Assembly: GCF_010093235.1 (NCBI RefSeq)
Contig: NZ_PDWP01000001.1
Coordinates: 1 to 64,000 of the forward strand
Direction of reading: 5' to 3'
Length of the DNA stretch: 64,000 nt
Origin: Pseudoxanthomonas suwonensis
GTDB lineage: Bacteria > Pseudomonadota > Gammaproteobacteria > Xanthomonadales > Xanthomonadaceae
This document shows, piece after piece, positions 44,181-52,499 of this stretch. The first letter of the stretch is position 1; each line of letters opens with the position of its first letter. The notes below the pieces were generated by a model. The model did not search any database, was not told the DNA's origin, and saw only the letters and a list, made by a program, of their open reading frames with translations. The position numbers and the translations under genes are program-made.

Positions 44181-44575
44181 CACCTGCGCGCGCAATTCCG
44201 CGCGCGCCTGCACGCCATGCTCACCGCCTCACGCCGCCATCGATCGCCACCGCATCGTGCGCGTCGACCACCGCGCACGATGCGCCATGCAAGCAGGTGC
44301 GGAAAAACAAGTGGTTTTTTTTGCATCGTGCGTTTCTGCATGCACGCACCGGGCAGTCCGACGGACTCGCCGGAGGCGTACCCCGACTGCGCCGAACGGA
44401 CCCGACGAGCGCGCGATTTTTTTTCCGGCGCCCGGTCCTTTTCGCGTCGCACAAGCCGATTTGCGCAGAACTGCGCGAACCCTGGAAGGCGATGCGCGCG
44501 CCGGCGAGCGGCCGCCGGCGGACAAGGAACGGGAACGACCCGGGTGCGTGGCGATGCGCGCGCCGCCCGGAAACG
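44181..44575. other. Gene-free region with A/T tracts and a 13-bp hairpin
   Basis: No supportable gene in about 400 bp. A perfect inverted repeat (CGCATCGTGCGCG at 44251-44263, CGCGCACGATGCG at 44272-44284) has an 8-nt loop, and its core GCATCGTGCG occurs a third time at 44323-44332. T8 runs lie at 44315-44322 and 44417-44424, matching the T8 in the H1 promoter spacer (44165-44172). A short minus-strand frame (44177-44452) is basic and low in complexity and is not called. The hairpin followed by T8 could belong to a small RNA, and the A-tracts could bend DNA upstream of the H1 promoter; both ideas are inference. Confidence 0.5.
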
Positions 44576-44603
44576 ACGACGCCCGCCGGATGGCGGGCGT
44601 CGT
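44576..44603 (-). terminator. Terminator of gcvH
   Basis: Perfect 12-bp stem (ACGACGCCCGCC at 44576-44587, GGCGGGCGTCGT at 44592-44603) with a 4-nt loop, 27 nt past the gcvH stop on the minus strand; it continues CGTTTCC. Confidence 0.65.
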
Positions 44604-44630
44604 TCGTTGCCGCAGGTCGGCGACGGACGG

Positions 44631-45026
44631 TCAGTCCTCGTCGCCCTCGATCAGCTCGGCGTAGTCGTCCGGCGAAAGCAGCTCGGCGAGCTGGTCGTCG
44701 TCCACGCCCTCGACCACGAACATCCAGCCTTCGCCGTAGGCGTCCTCGTTGATGGTTTCCGGCTTGTCGGCCAGGGCCTCGTTGACCTCGACCACCTTGC
44801 CGCTGACCGGGGTGTACACGTCCGAGGCGGCCTTGACCGACTCCACCACCGCCACGGCGTTGCCCGCCTCGACGCTGGCGCCGATTTCCGGCAGCTCGAC
44901 GTACACCAGGTCGCCCAGCAGCGACTGCGCGTGGTCGGAGATACCCACGGTGACGCGGCCGTTGCCTTCGGCACGGACCCATTCGTGGGACTTGAGGAAC
45001 TTGAGGTCGCCGGGGATCTCGCTCAT
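44631..45026 (-). CDS. gcvH: Glycine cleavage system H protein
   Basis: Lipoyl carrier that shuttles the aminomethyl group between the P, T and L proteins. 131 aa. The lipoylated lysine lies in [23 protein letters not shown] at the N terminus and [12 protein letters not shown] complete the family pattern. It follows gcvT by 91 bp. That spacer has a CGAGG-TTTA-CCTCG stem and a TTTACC/TAGACT box pair 17 bp apart on the minus strand, so it may also have its own promoter. gcvP is not in this window. Confidence 0.97.
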   Translation of the reverse strand: MSEIPGDLKFLKSHEWVRAEGNGRVTVGISDHAQSLLGDLVYVELPEIGASVEAGNAVAVVESVKAASDVYTPVSGKVVEVNEALADKPETINEDAYGEGWMFVVEGVDDDQLAELLSPDDYAELIEGDED

Positions 45027-45117
45027 TGGAAAGGCTCCGCTCGCGCAGGGGTATGTGGGAACAGTGGTTAGTCTAAGTAGCGCCCAACCCGAGGTAAACC
45101 TCGCGCTGGGCCCTGGC

Positions 45118-46224
<1,107 letters not shown>

Positions 46225-46291
46225 GGCGCTCTCGGGGATGGAAAGGCGCCATTATCCCCTACGGCGCCGCCGCGGCGGCGCGTGCCTGGGG

Positions 46292-46912
46292 TCATGCCGC
46301 GCGCAGCGCCCCGAGCGCGTTCCGGGAAACGCGCCAGGCCGAGGCCAGGAACACGGCCAGCAGCAATGCCGCCACCACCAGGTCCGGCCAGCCCCTGCCG
46401 GTCAGCCATACCAGCGTGCCGGCGAGCAGCACCGACAGGCCGTCGGCGATGTCGTTGCGCGCGCATTCGTAGGCCGAGGCGAGGTTGACGTCGCCATCGC
46501 GCCAGGGGCGCAGCAGCCACACGCAGGCGAGGTTGGCGGCCAGGTTCAGCGCACCGGCCCAGCCCATCGCCTCGAACAGCGGCACCGCCGGATCGACGAA
46601 CAGCCGCCATCCGATCGCCGTGGCCACCGCCAGCGCCGCGCCCAGGATCAGCGCGGCCTTGAACATCGCGACCCAGGCCTTGGCCCGCAGCGAAGAGGCC
46701 ACCACCGCCAGGCTCAGCGCATAGGTAAGCGCGTCGCCCAGGCTGTCCAGGGCGCCGGACAGCAGCGAGGTGGAACGGGCGTAGAACGCAGCGCCGACCA
46801 TCAGCAGGAAGCTGGCCGCGTTGATCCACAGCACGATGTGCAGGACCCGGCGCTGGCACGCCTGCAGGCGTGCCGCCTCGACCCCGCATCCCCCATGGCA
46901 CCCGACCATCAC
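46292..46912 (-). CDS. Cation-diffusion-facilitator-like membrane protein, short
   Basis: 206-aa protein of five to six hydrophobic helices with CDF character: SLLSGALDSLGDALTYALSLAV in TM2 has D at the metal site, and ECARNDIADGLSVLLAGTLVWL matches TM5. The C-terminal cytoplasmic domain of canonical zinc/iron CDF exporters is missing, and the N-terminal MMVGCHGGCGVEAARLQ has a Cys/His cluster that could bind metal. May be a CDF-fold cation transporter of unknown metal or a degenerate one. 28 bp separate it from nfeD upstream on the same strand. Confidence 0.7.
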   Translation of the reverse strand: MMVGCHGGCGVEAARLQACQRRVLHIVLWINAASFLLMVGAAFYARSTSLLSGALDSLGDALTYALSLAVVASSLRAKAWVAMFKAALILGAALAVATAIGWRLFVDPAVPLFEAMGWAGALNLAANLACVWLLRPWRDGDVNLASAYECARNDIADGLSVLLAGTLVWLTGRGWPDLVVAALLLAVFLASAWRVSRNALGALRAA

Positions 46913-46940
46913 CCTGCTCCCGGCCCGCGCGGAGCCTGCG

Positions 46941-47372
46941 TCAGGCCTGCTGCACCTTGAGGACCATGCCGTCCACGGCGACCACCCGCACCAGCGTGCC
47001 CGCCGGCAGGTCGGGACCTTCCACGGTCCAGAACGCGTCGCCGACCTTGATCCGGCCGCGGCCGGCGACGATCGCCTGGTCCAGCGGCACCACCAGGCCG
47101 ATGTTCTGCTCGGCGCGGCGGTTGAGCAACGGCCGGTCGCTCTGCCGTCCGCGGCCGCGGAACCAGCGCCGGTAGACCTGGATCGAGACGAAGCTCAGCA
47201 CCACGAACAGCGCGACCTGGGCCAGCAGCGGGATGCCGGGCAGCAGCAGCACCAGCAGCAGCATCGCCGCGGCGGCGAAACCCATCCACAGCAGGAAGGC
47301 GCCCGGCGCCAGAGTCTCGGCCGCGATCAGCACCAGTGCCAGCACCGCCCAGGTGGTCACGTCCCAGCGCAC
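46941..47372 (-). CDS. NfeD-like membrane protein, short form
   Basis: 143 aa: three or four hydrophobic helices (residues 6-75) followed by an OB-fold domain (VGDAFWTVEGPDLPAGTLVRVVAVDGMVLKVQQ). This is the short NfeD type without the serine protease domain that accompanies SPFH proteins. It begins 3 nt after the stop of the SPFH gene. Partner proteins in such pairs organise membrane microdomains; specific function here unknown. Confidence 0.87.
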   Translation of the reverse strand: MRWDVTTWAVLALVLIAAETLAPGAFLLWMGFAAAAMLLLVLLLPGIPLLAQVALFVVLSFVSIQVYRRWFRGRGRQSDRPLLNRRAEQNIGLVVPLDQAIVAGRGRIKVGDAFWTVEGPDLPAGTLVRVVAVDGMVLKVQQA

Positions 47373-47375
47373 GGC

Positions 47376-48341
47376 TCAGGCTCCCGGACGCGGCGGCGGG
47401 GTGTTGCGGCGTGCGGCGTTGGCCTGCTGCCCGGCCAGCGCCTCGCGCGCCAGTTCGGCCACGCCGCCGAGCGAGCCGAGGATTCCGCTGGCCTCCATCG
47501 GCATCAGCACGAACTTCTGGTTCGGCGCGGTGGCCAGCTTGGCGAACGCCTCCACGTATTTCTGTGCGACGAAGTAGTTGATGGCCTGGACGTCGCCCTT
47601 GGCGATCGCCTCGGACACCATCGTGGTCGCCTTGGCTTCCGCCTCGGCCAGGCGCTCACGCGCCTCGGCGTCGCGGAACGCGGCTTCCTTGCGGCCTTCG
47701 GCCTCGAGCACCGCGGCCTGCTTCTCGCCCTCGGCGCGCAGGATCTCGGACTGGCGCGAGCCCTCGGCCTCGAGGATCTGCGCGCGCTTCTCGCGCTCGG
47801 CCTTCATCTGCCGGGCCATGGCGTCGACCAGGTCGCGCGGCGGCTGGATGTCACGGATCTCGATGCGGGTGACCTTGACGCCCCACGGGTTGGTGGCATG
47901 GTCGACCACGCCCAGCAGCTGGGCGTTGATCGCCTCGCGCTGGCTCAGCGATTCGTCCAGGTCCATCGAACCGATCACGGTACGGATGTTGGTCTGGACC
48001 AGGGCGATCATCGCCACTTCGAGGTTGGCCACCTCGTAGGCGGCCTTGGCCGCGTCCAGCACCTGGAAGAACACCACGCCGTCGACCCGGACCACGGCGT
48101 TGTCCTTGGTGATGACATCCTGGCTGGGCACGTCCAGCACCTGTTCCATCATGTTCACCTTGCGACCGATGCCGTAGACGATCGGGACCAGGAAATGCAG
48201 GCCGGGATCGAGCGTGTGTGTGTACTTGCCGAAGCGCTCGACCGTCCACTCGAAACCCTGCGGCACCATCCGCACGGTCTTGAACAGGACGATGATGCCG
48301 GCAACCGCCAGCACTGCCGCGACGAAACCCGAAGAGAACAT
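47376..48341 (-). CDS. SPFH/band-7 domain protein, stomatin/QmcA type
   Basis: 321 aa: one N-terminal membrane anchor (FVAAVLAVAGIIVLF), SPFH domain (VPQGFEWTVERFGKYTHTLDPGLHFLVPIVYGIGRKVNMMEQVLD), then a long Ala/Glu-rich coiled coil (about 190-270) and a C-terminal hydrophobic stretch. There are two candidate starts, ATG at 48347 and at 48341; the AAGGAG lies 1 nt before the first and 7 nt before the second, so the second (MFSSGF) is chosen. Operon with nfeD. Forms oligomeric scaffolds at the inner membrane and may modulate FtsH-type proteolysis, from family knowledge. Confidence 0.9.
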   Translation of the reverse strand: MFSSGFVAAVLAVAGIIVLFKTVRMVPQGFEWTVERFGKYTHTLDPGLHFLVPIVYGIGRKVNMMEQVLDVPSQDVITKDNAVVRVDGVVFFQVLDAAKAAYEVANLEVAMIALVQTNIRTVIGSMDLDESLSQREAINAQLLGVVDHATNPWGVKVTRIEIRDIQPPRDLVDAMARQMKAEREKRAQILEAEGSRQSEILRAEGEKQAAVLEAEGRKEAAFRDAEARERLAEAEAKATTMVSEAIAKGDVQAINYFVAQKYVEAFAKLATAPNQKFVLMPMEASGILGSLGGVAELAREALAGQQANAARRNTPPPRPGA

Positions 48342-48486
48342 CCCCATGCTCCTTGTGGCCATCCAGGCCGCGATTGGTCCGGCGCCAGTATAGGCACGGA
48401 GCGACGCCGGACCGCCGGCCTTCCGTCCGGTCACGACCTGCAACCGGGCTGCGACGCTTTCGCCGCCCCAGGCATCCACAAGACTG

Positions 48487-49146
48487 ATGACCCACGGCCT
48501 CCTCCCCGGCGTCCCCCCTCCGCCCGCGCCCGACGGCGGCGGCGTCCCGTGCGTCGCGCTTGCCGCCGCCGACACCCGCGCGGAAGGTGCGCCACGCTCG
48601 GCTTTCGCCATCGCCGTGCCCGAAGCGCTGCTGGAACGCGCCAGGCGTGGCGAGCCGGCGGCCTTCGAACAGCTCTACCGCTGGTTCGAACGCCCTGTGT
48701 TCACCCTGGCGATGCGCCTGTGCGGCGACCGCGAGGAGGCCAGCGAGGTGCTGCAGGACACCATGCTCAAGGTGCTGCGTGGCGTGTGCGACTACCGCGG
48801 AAGCGGTCCGTTCTGGGGCTGGCTGCGGCAGATCGCGATCAACGAGGCGCTGCTGCGGCTGCGCCGCGGTCGGCGCCTGGAGCACATGCTGCCGCTGGAT
48901 GGGCATGACGCCGAGGATGCCGCACCGCCTCCGCCGGCGGCCGCCGATGCGGCGTTGCTGCAACGCGCCCTCGCCGCGCTGCCGGCGGCCACCCGCAGCG
49001 TGCTCTGGCTCTACCACGCCGAGGGCCATACCCACGAGGAGATCGCCGCGCTGATGCAGCGCAGCCCGAGTTTCTCCAAGTCGCAGCTGGCGCGCGGCAC
49101 CCGTCGCCTGCGCGTGCTGCTGCAGGTCCAGGAGCAATCAATATGA
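48487..49146 (+). CDS. ECF-type RNA polymerase sigma factor
   Basis: 219 aa with an atypical proline-rich N-terminal extension of about 40 residues before the sigma-70 region 2 (PAAFEQLYRWFERPVFTLAMRLCGDREEASEVLQDTMLKVLRG, then FWGWLRQIAINEALLRLRR). Region 4 has LAALPAATRSVLWLYHAEGHTHEEIAALMQRSPSFSKSQLARGTRRLR. The start could be the later ATG or GTG codons because of the long tail; residues 1-40 carry no domain. Its stop overlaps the next ATG (ATGA), so coupling with the downstream membrane protein is clear. Confidence 0.87.
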   Translation: MTHGLLPGVPPPPAPDGGGVPCVALAAADTRAEGAPRSAFAIAVPEALLERARRGEPAAFEQLYRWFERPVFTLAMRLCGDREEASEVLQDTMLKVLRGVCDYRGSGPFWGWLRQIAINEALLRLRRGRRLEHMLPLDGHDAEDAAPPPPAAADAALLQRALAALPAATRSVLWLYHAEGHTHEEIAALMQRSPSFSKSQLARGTRRLRVLLQVQEQSI

Positions 49147-49853
49147 GCAAGACCCCTTCCCCGCCACGGACCTGGGACGACGCCTTCGCCGCGCTGCCCC
49201 TGGAGTCGCCGCCAGTCGGGGCATGGCAGCGGATCGCACCACGGCTCGCGCCGAAGCCCCGCCGCGTGCGGCGCGTACTGCCGTGGGCGATCGCCGCATC
49301 CACCGCCGTGCTGGCGGCATTGCCGGTACTGCTGCTGGTGCGTTCCGGACAGCCGTCGGATACGCCCCGGATCGACGCCGCGCCGCGGTCCGTGGCGTCC
49401 GCCACCGCTGCAACCACGGGGACGACGACGGAACCACGCGGGACCAGCGCCGCTCCGGCGGGCGCGACCACCGGCACCATCGCAGCCGGCCGCTCGACGC
49501 CGTCGTCCGCCACGCTCCCGGCGCACGCTGCTGCCACGCCCGCCGAACCCGACGACCCCACGCTCGCAACGTTGCAGGAGGAGTCCGCGCGCCTGGAAAC
49601 GCTGCTGGTCCATCTGTCCACGAACGGCCCGGTCGACGGCGCCCAGCTGGTGCTGACCCTGTCGCTGCAGGCGCAGGTCGGCGAGATCGACGCGGCCCTG
49701 GGATCGGCCGCGCTCGACGATGAGACCCGTGCAGGCCTGTGGCAACGCCGCGTCGCCCTGCTGCGCGAACTGGCCGCCGTCGCCAGCGACCAGCGTTGGG
49801 ATGCGCTGTTTGCCGACACCGGTTCCCGCTACGCCCTGGTCCAGGTCTATTGA
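49143..49853 (+). CDS. Single-pass membrane protein, probable anti-sigma partner
   Basis: 236 aa. A short N-terminal cytoplasmic segment (WDDAFAALPLESPPVGAWQRIAPRLAPKPRR), one membrane helix (VLPWAIAASTAVLAALPVLLLV, about 45-66), a long Ser/Thr/Ala/Pro-rich linker (70-130), then a helical periplasmic region (TLATLQEESARLETLLVHLSTNG onwards). No ZAS zinc motif HxxxCxxC is seen, so the anti-sigma call rests on position (ATGA overlap with the sigma gene) and topology. The target domain on the sigma is not recognisable. Confidence 0.65.
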   Translation: MSKTPSPPRTWDDAFAALPLESPPVGAWQRIAPRLAPKPRRVRRVLPWAIAASTAVLAALPVLLLVRSGQPSDTPRIDAAPRSVASATAATTGTTTEPRGTSAAPAGATTGTIAAGRSTPSSATLPAHAAATPAEPDDPTLATLQEESARLETLLVHLSTNGPVDGAQLVLTLSLQAQVGEIDAALGSAALDDETRAGLWQRRVALLRELAAVASDQRWDALFADTGSRYALVQVY

Positions 49854-49880
49854 GGCCCGGCCCCTTCCGGAGAAGACGAG

Positions 49881-50954
49881 ATGATCCACGTACCCGTTAT
49901 CCGACATGCCACGCCCTGGGCGCTTGCCATGTCGTGCCTGCTGGCGCTGCCGGCCCAGGCCGCCAGCAGTCCGTCCCAGGACCCGGCCAGCGCCGAAGAA
50001 CTGGCCAACGCCCGCGGGGAACTCGCGCGTGCCCGCACTGACCTGGCCCAGGCAGCGCGCCGCGTGGCCGGGCTGTCGCGCGAGCAGGCCGGGCCCGGGA
50101 TGGGCGCCGCCGCCAGGCTGGCGGACGATGCCGCCCGCCCGCGCCTGGGCGTGCTGCTTGGCGAGGACCCCCAAGCCGGCGTCCGCATCGCCGGCGTGAC
50201 CCCGGGCAGCGCCGCGGAGAAGGCCGGACTGCGCAGTGGTGACCGCCTGCTGCGCATCCGCGGCAAGGCCATCGCCGGCACTTCCGGCAGGGACCGGGTC
50301 GAAGCCGCGCGCCAGGCACTGGCGCAGCTGCAGTCCGGCAGCAGGGTGCAGCTGGCCTACCAGCGCGGCGGCCGCGAGCATACGGTCGAGGTCGTGCCGG
50401 AGCCGATGCAGGCGCATGTCTTCGCCCAGCGGCTCTCCGGCAATGCGCCACCGGCGCCGCAGCTGCGCAACGAGGTCCTGCAACTGTCGCTGCCGGGCGC
50501 ATGCGCAGGCGATGACTGCCACGCCCCGCTGCTGAGCGAGGCGCTGCGCTGGAACGGACTGCACCTGGTCGCGCTGGATGCGCAGCTGGGACGCTACTTC
50601 GGCACCGACCGCGGCGTGCTGGTGCTGTCGCAGGGCGCGCTTCCCGGGTTGCAGGCCGGCGATGTCATCCAGCAGGTCGAAGGCCGGGCGGTGTCGACCC
50701 CGGCCGAGGCGATGCGGCAGATGACCCGGAAGAAGCCCGGCGAACAGGCGCGGCTGACGGTGATGCGCGACCGCAGCGCGCGCCAGGTCCAGGTGACCGT
50801 GCCCGAGCGGCTGCGCTCGCTGGAATTCGTGCCCGCGCCACCCGCACCGCCTGCTCCACCCGCCAGGCCCGGGATGGCGCCGCCCCCCGCGCCACCGGAG
50901 CCGCCCGCACCCACCGCCGACGTGCTGGCGCCGCCGATCGATCCGCTGGTCTGA
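49881..50954 (+). CDS. Exported protein with two PDZ domains and no protease domain
   Basis: 357 aa with a signal peptide (AMSCLLALPAQAAS, cleavage near residue 28), a short helical segment (EELANARGELARARTDLAQAARRV), PDZ1 about 88-160 (RLGVLLGEDPQAGVRIAGVTPGSAAEKAGLRSGDRLLRI), PDZ2 about 243-315 (GVLVLSQGALPGLQAGDVIQQVEGR) and a Pro/Ala-rich tail. No catalytic triad or HEXXH is present. Third gene after the ECF sigma and its partner (27-bp gap). PDZ domains that gate anti-sigma cleavage are known from the RseA pathway; such a role here is inference. Confidence 0.82.
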   Translation: MIHVPVIRHATPWALAMSCLLALPAQAASSPSQDPASAEELANARGELARARTDLAQAARRVAGLSREQAGPGMGAAARLADDAARPRLGVLLGEDPQAGVRIAGVTPGSAAEKAGLRSGDRLLRIRGKAIAGTSGRDRVEAARQALAQLQSGSRVQLAYQRGGREHTVEVVPEPMQAHVFAQRLSGNAPPAPQLRNEVLQLSLPGACAGDDCHAPLLSEALRWNGLHLVALDAQLGRYFGTDRGVLVLSQGALPGLQAGDVIQQVEGRAVSTPAEAMRQMTRKKPGEQARLTVMRDRSARQVQVTVPERLRSLEFVPAPPAPPAPPARPGMAPPPAPPEPPAPTADVLAPPIDPLV

Positions 50955-51016
50955 AGCCAGCCACCAGGCCGCCTGCTGCGACGGCCGTGCGGGCAGCGGG
51001 TCCGGCGTGGATGCCA

Positions 51017-51049
51017 CCGCCCGGCAGCGGGGAATGCCGGGCCGGGCGG
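51017..51049. terminator. Hairpin between the convergent PDZ and hemP genes
   Basis: 9-bp arms CCGCCCGGC (51017-51025) and GCCGGGCGG (51041-51049) around a loop that can pair further. It lies between the two stop codons, so it may end transcripts from either side; no T-run is seen. Confidence 0.4.
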
Positions 51050-51060
51050 CGCCAGTCCGG

Positions 51061-51255
51061 TTACTTGGTCAGGATCAGCTTGTCGTTGCTGGTATGGCGC
51101 AGCCGGTAGACGCGGTCGCCGTGGCGGATCAGGATCTCGCGGCGGCCCCGCAGCAGCTGGTCGCTGCTGAGGGCTTCGGCATCGAGCGGAACGCTCGTGC
51201 TGGCAGGGGCGCTGCGGGGGGAGGACGACGGCGGGGCCAGGCGAAGGACACTCAT
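51061..51255 (-). CDS. hemP: Hemin uptake protein HemP
   Basis: 64 aa from MSVLRLAPPSSSP. The conserved C-terminal part reads SSDQLLRGRREILIRHGDRVYRLR and ends NDKLILTK, the HemP/HmuP signature. Members of this family help express or assemble heme-uptake systems, and some act as regulators. A Fur-box-like sequence lies about 45-60 bp upstream (51299-51317). No heme receptor, tonB, exbB or hmu transport genes are adjacent, so it stands alone here. Confidence 0.88.
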   Translation of the reverse strand: MSVLRLAPPSSSPRSAPASTSVPLDAEALSSDQLLRGRREILIRHGDRVYRLRHTSNDKLILTK

Positions 51256-51298
51256 TGCGGACTCCGGCGGGGGACAGGAGGAATGCAGCCACGCCGAT

Positions 51299-51317
51299 GA
51301 TAATAATTCGCATTTGC
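51299..51317 (-). promoter_or_regulatory. Fur box upstream of hemP
   Basis: GATAATAATTCGCATTTGC matches the 19-bp Fur consensus at 13 positions, including both GATAAT and CATT halves. It lies between the aldo/keto reductase stop and the hemP ATG, in a local A/T-rich stretch where a minus-strand promoter would be expected. Iron repression is inferred. Confidence 0.65.
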
Positions 51318-51330
51318 ATGTCAACGCCAG

Positions 51331-52305
51331 TCAGCGCGTGGTGACGACCTCCAGCCGCTGCCACACCTGCTCGTCATGCCGCTGCGCGATCTCCAGTGCC
51401 GCCAGGTTCTGCAGCAGCTGCTCGACCCGGCTGGCGCCCAGGATCACGCTGCTGACATGCGGATTGCGCAGGCACCAGGCGATCGCCAGCGGCGCCGGCG
51501 CCTCGCCCAGCTGGGCCGCCGCCTCGACGAAGGCCTGGGCACGCTCGAGCCGTCGTTCCTGCGGCTCGCCCAGCACCAGTGGCTGCAGCCAGACGGCGTC
51601 GGCCTGCGCCAGCCGCCCTTCCCCACCCACGCCACCGGCGTACTTGCCGGTCAGCAGGCCCGACGCCAGCGGCGACCAGGTGGTGGTACCCATGCCCAGC
51701 TCGGCATAGAGCGGCGCGTATTCCAGCTCCACCCGCTGCCGGTGCAGCAGGTTGTACTGCGGCTGCTCGACCACCGGCGCGGCCATGTGCTGGCTGCGGG
51801 CGAACCGTGCCGCCTCGCGGATCAGCGCCTCCGGCCACTCCGAGGTGCCCCAGTACATGACCTTGCCCTGGCGCACGAGCATGTCCATCGCCGCGACCGT
51901 CTCCTCCACCGGGGTGTCCGGATCCGGGCGGTGGCAGTAATAGAGGTCCAGGTAATCCACCCGCAGGCGCCTGAGCGCGCCATGGCAGGCGTCGACCACA
52001 TGCTTGCGCGACAGTCCGCGCTGGGTCGGGCGCGGCGACTCGGCCGAGCCGAAGAACACCTTGCTGGAAACGCAGAAGCCATCGCGAGGCAGGCGCAGGT
52101 CGGCGATCACGTCGCCCATGACCCGCTCGGCCTCGCCATTGGCATAGGCCTCGGCGTTGTCGAAGAAGTTGATGCCGTGGTCCCAGGCCGCGGCGACCAG
52201 TTCGCGGGCCTGGCTGCGCCCGACCTGGCGGCCGAAGGTCATCCAGGCGCCGAAGGACAGCGCCGACAGCTGCAGTCCGGTAGCGCCGAGGCGGCGGTAT
52301 TGCAT
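51331..52305 (-). CDS. Aldo/keto reductase, Tas/YghZ-like
   Basis: 324 aa TIM-barrel NADP oxidoreductase resembling voltage-gated potassium channel beta subunits and YghZ. MQYRRLGATGLQLSALSFGAW at the start, FFDNAEAYANGEAE with the catalytic Asp/Tyr, KVFFG for the Lys, YCHRPDPDTPVEE for the His, and IILGASR-like SSVILGASRVEQLLQNL for cofactor phosphate binding. The ATG at 52305 has GGAG upstream. Upstream of hemP by 75 bp, but hemP has its own Fur site. Substrate unknown. Confidence 0.9.
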   Translation of the reverse strand: MQYRRLGATGLQLSALSFGAWMTFGRQVGRSQARELVAAAWDHGINFFDNAEAYANGEAERVMGDVIADLRLPRDGFCVSSKVFFGSAESPRPTQRGLSRKHVVDACHGALRRLRVDYLDLYYCHRPDPDTPVEETVAAMDMLVRQGKVMYWGTSEWPEALIREAARFARSQHMAAPVVEQPQYNLLHRQRVELEYAPLYAELGMGTTTWSPLASGLLTGKYAGGVGGEGRLAQADAVWLQPLVLGEPQERRLERAQAFVEAAAQLGEAPAPLAIAWCLRNPHVSSVILGASRVEQLLQNLAALEIAQRHDEQVWQRLEVVTTR

Positions 52306-52462
52306 GGAATCACTCCAGGGAAACGGGAACCCGCGCAGTGTAGGCGCAGCCCGCCGCGACGGGCGTCGCGTCCCGCTCCAGGGCCTGTCGCAGCGGGGTT
52401 GCGACGGGCCGATCCACCTTCCGCGGGCGCACTCCGTACACACGCGCAGGGTGTCGACCTGC

Positions 52463-52468
52463 TACGCT
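52463..52468 (+). promoter_or_regulatory. Putative -10 element of nupC
   Basis: TACGCT (TAnnnT) in CTGCTACGCTTTCGC, predicted start near 52475, about 25 nt before the nupC ATG. No convincing -35 is seen. AGGA precedes the start codon. Confidence 0.3.
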
Positions 52469-52499
52469 TTCGCGCATCTTTAACATTTGCAGGACCCCC

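Noticed and set aside
44177-44452. 91-codon basic frame upstream of the H1-like promoter
   Set aside because: Arg/Cys-rich, overlaps the -35 element and has no recognisable domain or ribosome binding site.
46225-46291. Glycine riboswitch before gcvT
   Set aside because: Only 67 bp separate gcvT from the upstream gene, and no tandem glycine aptamer sequence is visible.
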